Below are positions 1-5,322 of a DNA stretch of 7,509 nucleotides, one piece after another. A program made the translations under genes and the position numbers. This stretch comes from an uncultured Pseudomonadota bacterium. GTDB lineage: Bacteria > Myxococcota_A > UBA9042 > CAIXZC01. The stretch spans positions 1 through 7,509 of the forward strand of contig CALGBT010000437.1 of assembly GCA_937884235.1 (NCBI GenBank), in the 5' to 3' direction. The notes beneath the pieces were generated by a model. It did not search any database. It worked only from the letters and a program-made list of their open reading frames with translations, and was not told the DNA's origin. The first letter of the stretch is position 1. Each line of letters opens with the position of its first letter.

Positions 1-583
1 CTTCGAGATAGGCCATGAGATTATCGTATGACTCCAGGGGGAAATCCATGCCGTCGTAGCCGTGAATATCCTTGTAGTAATCGTGGATGAAATTGACATG
101 ATAGAACATCATCAACTCGGCAAAAGAGTCATCCGGGTCCATGATGTCTTCAGGCAAAGTAACCGAGAGGTAGCTACCATCCTCATCGGGCACGATGGTC
201 TGCTTGATGTTGCAGAGCTGGGCGTGGACAAGGCCCACCAGGGGCACCTCGTACTCCTTCATCCAGCCCCCATCTTCGTTCAGACAGTTGAAGGCTTGCA
301 CATAGGGACCCGTGAGCATGCCTTCCGGATGGCCTATGTTCTTCAGCACCACAGTAGTCGTCTGCCACTCATCCTTCTCCGGATTGTGGGGGAAAAGATT
401 GGCCAGGTTGGTCAGATCGGGGAGCACCTCTGGAGCCAGATCCTGCTCCTCCGCGTCGGCACCGCCCGCCACCAGGTCCGCCACCGTGACATCGGTATCA
501 GCACCGGGCGTGCTGGAGGTCCCGGTGCCCGAGCACCCAGCGACCAACAAGACGAGAGCCATCACCTGCAACGCCAGTCTCAT
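1..583 (-). CDS. Fungalysin/thermolysin-like lipoprotein, N-terminal part (partial, runs off left edge)
   Basis: The reading frame opens at an ATG at 583 and stays open for 194 codons to the window edge, so the C-terminus is missing. The start has a GAGGTGA ribosome site (588-594) and overlaps the upstream gene's stop as ATGA. Residues 1-17 form a signal peptide with a canonical lipobox (VAGC, Cys17). An acidic, low-complexity linker follows to about residue 57. Residues 60-100 (LFPHNP...LTGPYVQAFNC) and 153-183 (FAELMMFYHVNFIHDYYK, then HGYDGMDFPL) resemble the region that precedes the catalytic domain in fungalysin (M36) and related thermolysin-like proteins, where an 'YHVNxxHDYF' helix is common. 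The zinc motif (HExxH) would lie further downstream, outside the window, so peptidase activity cannot be confirmed. The upstream neighbour encodes an FTP/PepSY-type propeptide, which supports the family call. It could also be a non-catalytic relative. Confidence 0.72.
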   Translation of the reverse strand, partial: MRLALQVMALVLLVAGCSGTGTSSTPGADTDVTVADLVAGGADAEEQDLAPEVLPDLTNLANLFPHNPEKDEWQTTTVVLKNIGHPEGMLTGPYVQAFNCLNEDGGWMKEYEVPLVGLVHAQLCNIKQTIVPDEDGSYLSVTLPEDIMDPDDSFAELMMFYHVNFIHDYYKDIHGYDGMDFPLESYDNLMAYLE

Positions 584-1293
584 CGGATCACCTCGTTGGT
601 CTTCTGCACAACTTCACCAGTTTCGCCATCCACCAGGCAGACAATCTTCTCGACCATGGGAATGGTCGGCACCAGCACTCGGTAGACGAGTCGGGGTGTC
701 CCGCCCCGGGCTAGCACTGCTTTCCGGGCAAAGGCCGTTGGCTCGGGTCCCTCTGGAATGGCGATTGTCGGCACGTGACCGGTTACCTCCAGCCACGCCG
801 CCTCCACCGCTCGGGCATAGCCGATGTCACTAATTGGAGCCAGCTTGAATCTCACCGATTCGTCGGCGATGGAGAGGACCGCCCCCTGCCCGTCAGTCTG
901 CACCACGACCTCGGCGCCGAGGACGTCCATGCCCTCAAAGCGTTGCCCAAACCGGAAAACTGTTCGACCTCGCACCGATTCCGTGCGCGCGAGTTCGAGG
1001 GAACTCGAAGGGGCTGACAGCAACTCCGGGAAAGCCTCAAGGAAAGCCTCGGCTGCCGCCAATCCCGACTGGCCCTCAGGAGCAGACCACCGGAAACCGG
1101 CAACCCGCACCGGGTTGACCCGTTTCCCGCGCCAGGAGACCAACAACCCCTCAGCGCGCACGGGAACCAGCCTGGCCAATGCCTCCCGGGTACGCTTGCT
1201 TCCCTCTTGAACCTCCTGAGCAGCCACTGGGGAGCCGCCGCCGAAGGACAGAGTCATCAGCAGGAGAGAGATAATCCCATACAGTCGATTCAT
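580..1293 (-). CDS. Secreted FTP/PepSY-type propeptide protein, stand-alone
   Basis: A 237-aa protein. I start it at the ATG at 1293 because a GGAGG site (1302-1306) lies 8 nt upstream and the protein then begins with a clean signal peptide (MNRLYGIISLLLMTLSF, likely cleaved after VAA at residue 25). The in-frame GTG 30 nt further upstream lacks these. Residues about 75-145 match the fungalysin/thermolysin propeptide (FTP) pattern: a helix (AAAEAFLEAFPELL), then FRFGQRFEGMDVLGAEVVVQ and a 'DGQGAVLSI' turn. Residues about 160-237 resemble a PepSY-like domain, ending in VYRVLVP and VDGETGEVVQ. In known proteases these domains sit on the same chain as the enzyme, where they act as inhibitor and folding helper. 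Here the chain stops and the body is encoded by the overlapping next gene, so a role in trans is inferred. No lipobox Cys is seen, so it should be periplasmic or secreted. Confidence 0.8.
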   Translation of the reverse strand: MNRLYGIISLLLMTLSFGGGSPVAAQEVQEGSKRTREALARLVPVRAEGLLVSWRGKRVNPVRVAGFRWSAPEGQSGLAAAEAFLEAFPELLSAPSSSLELARTESVRGRTVFRFGQRFEGMDVLGAEVVVQTDGQGAVLSIADESVRFKLAPISDIGYARAVEAAWLEVTGHVPTIAIPEGPEPTAFARKAVLARGGTPRLVYRVLVPTIPMVEKIVCLVDGETGEVVQKTNEVIR

Positions 1294-1394
1294 GCTTGTT
1301 GCCTCCGGATCCCGGCCGGCCACTATTCGCCAGCCAGCACACGGTAGCGGATTAGAGGTCTCTTTGGCAACGAACTCTTGCGGCGAAGGGAAGA
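1294..1394. other. Short intergenic gap inside the minus-strand gene group
   Basis: This 101-bp gap separates the propeller-like lipoprotein gene from the propeptide gene. On the minus strand I see the GGAGG site for the downstream gene (1302-1306) and a small CCGG-GAT-CCGG inverted repeat touching it (about 1304-1314). There is no hairpin followed by a T-run and no convincing promoter, so read-through from the upstream gene is plausible but not shown. Confidence 0.5.
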
Positions 1395-2990
1395 CTAGAG
1401 GTCCATGGAGGCGATGAGAGTTCCGCCGTCGGCATCAAGCAGATAAAGCGTAGCTGACTCAGCCCCGGCGGCAATTACCAGGTCCCCCTGGGGGCAGGCG
1501 AAGATCTGCGCGACCGTGGCCGGAACAACGATGGTGGAGATGGCACCTGCGGCAAGCTCCACGCGACGGACGTCGCCGCCAGCTACGGTATAGAGAACCT
1601 CCCCGCCCGGACCAAACGAAGACTCGTTCAGGGCAGCAGGCGGGCCCGTGAATTCGGTCACAGTCTCCGTCTCAAGAGACATCTTCAGGAGCCGGTCAGT
1701 GCCCGACTCACGATCGTGAATCAGCAAATCTCCAGTTTGCGCAAAGCTGAAATCGGGTTCTGCCGTGCCGTGCTCAAGGAACTTCCAGTAGAGGTCCGAC
1801 AGCCTGATGAGCAACAGACCGTGGGGCGCCTGCTGAAACATGTTCCACTGCTTCATCAAGGCCTGCTGACGACTGAAGCCAACCGCCGTCGTCCCGTCCG
1901 GCGACAGGGCGAGAGGACCGAAGCCCGGCAGCTTGCCTACGTACTCGCGGGTGGCCAAATCAACGATGGAGGTCGGGTCGTTATCGTAGTCGTCCCAATC
2001 CTCATCATCCTCCCAGTCCTCCCATTCATCTTCCCACTCGTCAGTCGGCTCTTCCAGGACGGGCGGCGGTGCCAGCGTCACAGCATGCAGGAAGCAAACG
2101 TTGGGCGACATCAGCAGCAGAGTGCCTTGCGGCTGCACCTGTAGATCCGCGGCACAGTTGGGGAAGGCAACCTCGTCTTCCACCACACCGCTCGTGGGAT
2201 TCATCCAGTAGACCCGGGTCTCCGGTAGCCCGTTGGTCTGCCACCAGCCAGCCCCCACCAATACCGCACCATCTACCGGCGAGAAGGCCACCGAACGGAT
2301 GGCAAAGGGGAAGGGCTGCTCATGCACGACACCCGCAGTGAGATCCACAACCCCCAGAAAACGCAGCGGCATATCGTCGGTCCGCCACTCATACTGAGTC
2401 AGGTCAAAGAGTCGGACGGGACGATTGCTGGCCACCATGGTGCCCAACTCCGGGTCCAGGTCCAGGACCCTGAATTCGTTGTTGAGCGAGTAGACTTTCA
2501 CCTTCTTCATAGAAGCAAGGTCCAGCTCGGTGACAATGTGACCATCCGCAGAGAGCAGGTAGGCTCGGCCATGGGGACCCACCTCAATCCAGCGCAAACC
2601 ACACAAAGTGCCATCGTGGGCGACAATACCGGTATCCACGTCAGCTACCGCCAGGCATCGGCCGTCCAACATCTGCACGAGCTGCAGCACATACCGCCCC
2701 GCCGGGTCAAAGGCCGCCCGTTCAAAGACCGGGGCGGACATGGGCGTGGGGTCCACCGGCGTGACTTCTGGAATCTCGTCGATGGGCACTTCGTCGGGCA
2801 CCTCGTCGGGAAGCTCATCCGGCGGCACTTCATCAGGCGGATCAACCGGAATCAGGTCTTCCTCCTCGGGGGGCATCTCCGCTTCGCTCTGGAAATCACA
2901 GCCGCCGGTTCCCAGGCATAGAATGAACGCACACGCACAGAGTGCCGCCGTCAGCCGCCCTCGCATCCACCACTCTTTCCAATTTCTCAT
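1395..2990 (-). CDS. Acidic beta-propeller-like lipoprotein
   Basis: A 531-aa protein starting at the ATG at 2990, which has a strong AAGGAGGG site 5 nt upstream (2996-3003). Longer in-frame starts up to 3137 would put about 49 residues before the signal peptide. Residues 1-31 form a signal peptide ending TGGC (Cys31), a plausible but not ideal lipobox, followed by Asp32. Residues about 33-83 are an acidic, proline-rich linker with repeating DEVP/DELP units. The rest contains repeated short segments of the type 'h-x-x-SPDG-x-x-h' (FDPAGRYVLQ, FSPVDGAVLVG, LSPDGTTAVGF, FGPGGEVLYTV) alternating with DLATREYVG- or LDADGGTLIA-like strands, as in YVTN/WD40-like propellers. A very acidic Trp-rich insertion occupies residues 316-338. 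The number of blades is uncertain and I recognise no catalytic motif. It is probably first in a minus-strand operon and may be a surface binding or scaffold protein. Confidence 0.75.
   Translation of the reverse strand: MRNWKEWWMRGRLTAALCACAFILCLGTGGCDFQSEAEMPPEEEDLIPVDPPDEVPPDELPDEVPDEVPIDEIPEVTPVDPTPMSAPVFERAAFDPAGRYVLQLVQMLDGRCLAVADVDTGIVAHDGTLCGLRWIEVGPHGRAYLLSADGHIVTELDLASMKKVKVYSLNNEFRVLDLDPELGTMVASNRPVRLFDLTQYEWRTDDMPLRFLGVVDLTAGVVHEQPFPFAIRSVAFSPVDGAVLVGAGWWQTNGLPETRVYWMNPTSGVVEDEVAFPNCAADLQVQPQGTLLLMSPNVCFLHAVTLAPPPVLEEPTDEWEDEWEDWEDDEDWDDYDNDPTSIVDLATREYVGKLPGFGPLALSPDGTTAVGFSRQQALMKQWNMFQQAPHGLLLIRLSDLYWKFLEHGTAEPDFSFAQTGDLLIHDRESGTDRLLKMSLETETVTEFTGPPAALNESSFGPGGEVLYTVAGGDVRRVELAAGAISTIVVPATVAQIFACPQGDLVIAAGAESATLYLLDADGGTLIASMDL
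2770..2840 (-). repeat. Degenerate tandem repeats coding the DEVP-type linker
   Basis: Imperfect repeats of about 12 bp (plus-strand units such as GGCACTTCGTCG and GGCACCTCGTCG) encode successive DEVP, DELP and DEIP units directly after the lipobox of the acidic propeller protein. This looks like an expandable spacer holding the folded domain away from the membrane. Confidence 0.6.
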
Positions 2991-2995
2991 AGCAA

Positions 2996-3003
2996 CCCTC
3001 CTT
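2996..3003 (-). promoter_or_regulatory. Ribosome binding site that fixes the start of the acidic propeller gene
   Basis: On the minus strand AAGGAGGG lies 5 nt before the ATG at 2990. It selects this ATG over longer in-frame starts up to 3137, which would fall inside the promoter and repeat region. Confidence 0.8.
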
Positions 3004-3033
3004 GTTGTCATTGGCAATCGAACGTAAGCCCCG

Positions 3034-3049
3034 TGCAACATGGGTGCCA
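3034..3049 (-). promoter_or_regulatory. Candidate sigma-54 (-24/-12) promoter for the minus-strand group
   Basis: Read on the minus strand the site is TGGCACCCATGTTGCA. It matches the known TGGCACG-N4-TTGCA/T consensus at all defined positions except the G after TGGCAC. The nearly invariant GG and GC are present with the required 10 bp between them, and a pyrimidine precedes TGG. The expected start, about 12 nt beyond the GC, would give a leader of roughly 33 nt to the ATG at 2990, with the ribosome site inside it. Sigma-54 promoters need an enhancer-binding activator, and repeated sequences lie upstream at suitable distances. Confidence 0.55.
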
Positions 3050-3061
3050 GTTGCTGCCACG

Positions 3062-3080
3062 AAGCCAAAACTGCGCCCAC
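3062..3080 (+). repeat. 19-bp direct repeat, copy 1 (promoter-proximal)
   Basis: The sequence AAGCCAAAACTGCGCCCAC recurs at 3119-3137 with 16 of 19 bases identical and the first 11 identical. The copies are 57 bp apart. This copy lies just upstream (13 bp) of the -24 element of the minus-strand promoter candidate, so it could be a regulator-binding site. Confidence 0.6.
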
Positions 3081-3118
3081 CAGCCTCTGTAGACTGCCTT
3101 TGCGCCCCACCCACCTGA

Positions 3119-3137
3119 AAGCCAAAACTAGCCCCAC
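3119..3137 (+). repeat. 19-bp direct repeat, copy 2 (promoter-distal)
   Basis: The sequence AAGCCAAAACTAGCCCCAC is the second copy of the repeat at 3062-3080, differing at three adjacent central positions. It ends one base before the palindrome at 3139-3155, so together they make a compact block about 70-107 bp upstream of the -24 element facing left, a usual range for enhancer sites of sigma-54 activators. Confidence 0.6.
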
Positions 3138-3138
3138 G

Positions 3139-3155
3139 CGTAAACTTTCTTTACG
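3139..3155. promoter_or_regulatory. Perfect palindrome, candidate operator
   Basis: CGTAAA-CTTTC-TTTACG is a perfect 6-bp inverted repeat with a 5-bp spacer, a form typical of dimeric DNA-binding regulators. It sits near the middle of the divergent region, about 90 bp from the -24 element facing left and 74 bp from the weak one facing right. The regulator is unknown and not encoded in the window. Confidence 0.5.
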
Positions 3156-3228
3156 AAACGGGCAATTTCTGCTTCACACTTCTGCGTTTGGGGGTCCACA
3201 ACCCCGCCAAATCAGCGGACATGGGTGT

Positions 3229-3244
3229 TGGCCCGCTTCTTGAA
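3229..3244 (+). promoter_or_regulatory. Weak sigma-54-like site facing the VWA gene
   Basis: The sequence TGGCCCGCTTCTTGAA keeps the GG element, the spacing and TTG of the -24/-12 consensus, but has GA in place of the nearly invariant GC at -12 and a C for the A in TGGCAC. If used, it would give a leader of about 33 nt to the ATG at 3288, the same geometry as on the other strand. The -12 mismatch makes this tentative. Confidence 0.22.
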
Positions 3245-3274
3245 TAACCCCTCCCCCGAGTTGAATCGACAACC

Positions 3275-3280
3275 AGGAGG
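3275..3280 (+). promoter_or_regulatory. Ribosome binding site that fixes the start of the VWA gene
   Basis: A perfect AGGAGG lies 7 nt before the ATG at 3288 and selects it over the in-frame GTG at 3225. Confidence 0.85.
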
Positions 3281-3287
3281 GACGACC

Positions 3288-5297
3288 ATGAAAGGGAAAC
3301 GAATCGACGTTGCTAGTTGGACCACGAGCTGCACGATAGTGGTGGCGCTGATGCTGATAGTTACAGGGGTATGGACATCTGCGTGCTCGAGCGGCAGCCT
3401 CATGCCCGGCGGCGACAAGCACTACAGCAATTCCAAGGATACCCTCTCTGCCGGCGACACGTCAGGCTATTACGGCGAGTTTGATGGTGCCATGTATGCC
3501 GATGCGCTCAACGCACCGCACGACCTGAGCGCTGCCGACGCAGGCTACTGGTACCCTTCAGAAGATGCCTCTGCCGCCGCCGACGTTCCCTGGAACAACG
3601 GCAACAACGGCAACAACAACGGCGAAGAGGGCTGCGTGCCTGACTGTGACGGCAAGCAGTGCGGGCCCGATGGCTGTGGCGGAAGCTGCGGCTGGTGCTC
3701 GTCGCAGACGAGCTGCCAGGACGGGGCATGCGTCGTCGTCCCCGGCTGCACCCCCGAGTGCGCCGGCAAGATGATCGGCGAAGATGACCTCTGCGGCGGC
3801 CTCTGCTCCGGCGGCGGCTTCGGCATCGGCCTGAAGCCGGGCGGGGCCCAGGACGTGGGCTATTTCCGCTTGTTGGTATCCCAGGGCGAAGTGCCCTCCT
3901 CGGACTTCTTCCCCATTGAGGGCTTCCTGAATGAACACGACACAAGCCTGCCTACACCCAATTACGATATGCTGGCAACGCTGCACGCCTTTGTCGGGCT
4001 CTTCTACGACCCCGACGTTGACAAACCGCTCATCGCCATGCAACTCGGCCTGAACTCTGGCCTCTCACCCGAAGAGATCGAAGCTAGTCCCTTCAATCTG
4101 GTCGTGGTGGTGGACGTTTCCGGCTCCATGAACGATGCCGGCAAGCTGGAGTTCGTCCGCCAGGGGCTCACCCTCATGGTCGATAGCCTCGATGGCAACG
4201 ACAAGCTCACCATCGTCGCCTACGATACCGTCGCCACCGTCCGCCTCGGACCGACTCTCGTCACTGATGATGCCAAGCCGGAGATCAAAGAGATCATTGA
4301 GGGTCTGCAGCCCGGTGGGTCAACAAATATCTTCGACGGCCTCCACAAAGGCTACGAAATGGCCATGCAAGGCATCACCGACTCCGAGGCCATGCACCGG
4401 GTATTGTTCCTCTCGGACGGTCTGGCCAGCGCCGGCAACACCAGCACCGAAGCCATCCTCGCCATGTCCGCCCAGTACAACGACCTGGGCATCGGCATCA
4501 CCACCCTGGGCGTGGGCACCGACTTTGCGTTCTCGCTCATGTACGGATTGGCCAACCAGGGCAAGGGCAACTTCTACTTCCTCGACGACGGCGAGAAGAT
4601 GGTGGACGTCTTCCAGCACGAGCTGGAGTACCTCCTGACCCCCGTTGCCGACAACCTGAAGATCTCCTTCACCCTGCCCAAAGATTTCTTTGTGGAATCC
4701 ATCTACGGCTTCGACTTTGAACAGGTCGGGGACGAAGTGGTACTTCTCGGACCGTCGCCCCAGTACTCGGTTACTCCTCCGGACGGTACTCCGGGCGGCG
4801 GCCCGGGCAATGGCGGTGGCGTAGCCGTTTCAACCCTCTTCGCCTCCAAGAAAAACGGGCTCCTCATGGTCAAGATCGGCTCTACGGCACCGAACATCTT
4901 CACCGCCTTCCAGAACCTCGACTTCGCCAAGGTAACCTACAGCTACGAGCTGACCAACAACGGCACCACTGAGTACGGCGAGACCATCGTCACCACCGGC
5001 AGCCTCTCCTACTTCGAAGAAGACGGCGACGGTTCGCCCATGGCCTATTTCAGCGGCCCCATCATGCAGCGGAACTTCTGCATCTTGCGCGCCGGTCTCG
5101 CCATTCGCACCGCCGTCGACCTCTACCACCAGGAAGTCATGGATGTCACCGGGGCCATCTCGCAACTCAACGATGCCATGACCTTCTGCAACGGCATCAA
5201 CCTGGCCCTCAGTGCTGAGGACCCGGCTCTCGAAGAGGACGTAGAATTCATGCAGGATCTTATGGATAATATCTGTACAGAACAGCAATGCATCTAG
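3288..5297 (+). CDS. Cys-rich VWA-domain lipoprotein (YfbK-like architecture)
   Basis: A 669-aa protein. The ATG at 3288 follows AGGAGG (3275-3280) with a 7-nt gap. A longer frame from a GTG at 3225 has no such site. Residues 1-33 form a signal peptide with TSAC (Cys33), so it is probably a lipoprotein. An acidic linker and an Asn/Gly run (about 103-113) lead to a Cys-rich module at 116-173 with 12 Cys. Residues 187-223 (DVGYFRLLVSQGEVPSSDFF, then IEGFLNEHD) resemble the N-terminal segment of YfbK-like VWA proteins. The VWA domain (about 270-450) has a complete MIDAS: D276-x-S278-x-S280, T346 and D377, so it should bind a divalent metal and a protein ligand. Residues 455-669 are a mostly beta C-terminal region, with a Gly/Pro-rich loop near 496-514. 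It lies 25 bp upstream of the propeller gene, which suggests co-transcription. The ligand is unknown. Confidence 0.9.
   Translation: MKGKRIDVASWTTSCTIVVALMLIVTGVWTSACSSGSLMPGGDKHYSNSKDTLSAGDTSGYYGEFDGAMYADALNAPHDLSAADAGYWYPSEDASAAADVPWNNGNNGNNNGEEGCVPDCDGKQCGPDGCGGSCGWCSSQTSCQDGACVVVPGCTPECAGKMIGEDDLCGGLCSGGGFGIGLKPGGAQDVGYFRLLVSQGEVPSSDFFPIEGFLNEHDTSLPTPNYDMLATLHAFVGLFYDPDVDKPLIAMQLGLNSGLSPEEIEASPFNLVVVVDVSGSMNDAGKLEFVRQGLTLMVDSLDGNDKLTIVAYDTVATVRLGPTLVTDDAKPEIKEIIEGLQPGGSTNIFDGLHKGYEMAMQGITDSEAMHRVLFLSDGLASAGNTSTEAILAMSAQYNDLGIGITTLGVGTDFAFSLMYGLANQGKGNFYFLDDGEKMVDVFQHELEYLLTPVADNLKISFTLPKDFFVESIYGFDFEQVGDEVVLLGPSPQYSVTPPDGTPGGGPGNGGGVAVSTLFASKKNGLLMVKIGSTAPNIFTAFQNLDFAKVTYSYELTNNGTTEYGETIVTTGSLSYFEEDGDGSPMAYFSGPIMQRNFCILRAGLAIRTAVDLYHQEVMDVTGAISQLNDAMTFCNGINLALSAEDPALEEDVEFMQDLMDNICTEQQCI
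3594..3623 (+). repeat. In-gene AAC/GGC micro-repeat coding an Asn-Gly linker
   Basis: The codons read (AAC)2 GGC, (AAC)2 GGC, (AAC)3 GGC. They encode a short Asn/Gly linker between the acidic region and the Cys-rich module of the VWA lipoprotein. The near-exact 9-bp unit suggests slippage expansion. Confidence 0.6.
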
Positions 5298-5322
5298 CGA
5301 CGCCACCGGAGGGAGGAAGACC

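Larger units (their letters stand above)
2991..3287. promoter_or_regulatory. Shared divergent intergenic control region
   Basis: This 297-bp region lies between the divergent starts at 2990 (minus) and 3288 (plus), and both genes have strong ribosome sites at its ends. From left to right it holds a near-consensus sigma-54-type promoter facing left (3034-3049), two copies of a 19-bp direct repeat (3062-3080 and 3119-3137), a perfect palindrome (3139-3155), a GC-rich bulged hairpin (3187-3211) and a weak sigma-54-like site facing right (3229-3244). I found no convincing sigma-70 TTGACA/TATAAT pair in either direction and no ORF with coding character. Confidence 0.6.

Noticed and set aside
580..583. 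Frameshift joining the propeptide gene to the protease-like gene
   Set aside because: The downstream frame starts with its own ribosome site, signal peptide and lipobox right at the overlap, which fits two separate translationally coupled genes.
62..685. A 207-codon plus-strand open frame opposite the protease-like and propeptide genes
   Set aside because: The minus strand holds two well-supported genes with signal peptides and family motifs there. The plus-strand frame crosses both and shows no domain, signal or ribosome site.
1304..1314. CCGG-GAT-CCGG inverted repeat near the propeptide gene's ribosome site as a translational control hairpin
   Set aside because: The 4-bp stem with a 3-nt loop is short and expected by chance in GC-rich DNA.
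2991..3137. N-terminal extension of the acidic propeller protein up to 3137
   Set aside because: The extra 49 residues would precede the signal peptide and overlap the promoter and direct repeats. The ATG at 2990 has a strong ribosome site.
3187..3211. GC-rich hairpin (TTTGGGGGT / ACCCCGCCAAA with a 2-nt bulge) as a terminator or riboswitch
   Set aside because: No T-run follows on either strand, no gene ends nearby, and it is small and isolated. It may have a structural role but nothing supports a specific call.
3225..3287. N-terminal extension of the VWA protein from a GTG at 3225
   Set aside because: It lacks a ribosome site and would put 21 residues before a normal signal peptide. The ATG at 3288 has AGGAGG at ideal spacing.
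3594..3623. AAC/GGC repeat as a CRISPR or mobile-element signature
   Set aside because: It is an in-frame micro-repeat coding an Asn-Gly linker, without spacers or flanking element features.
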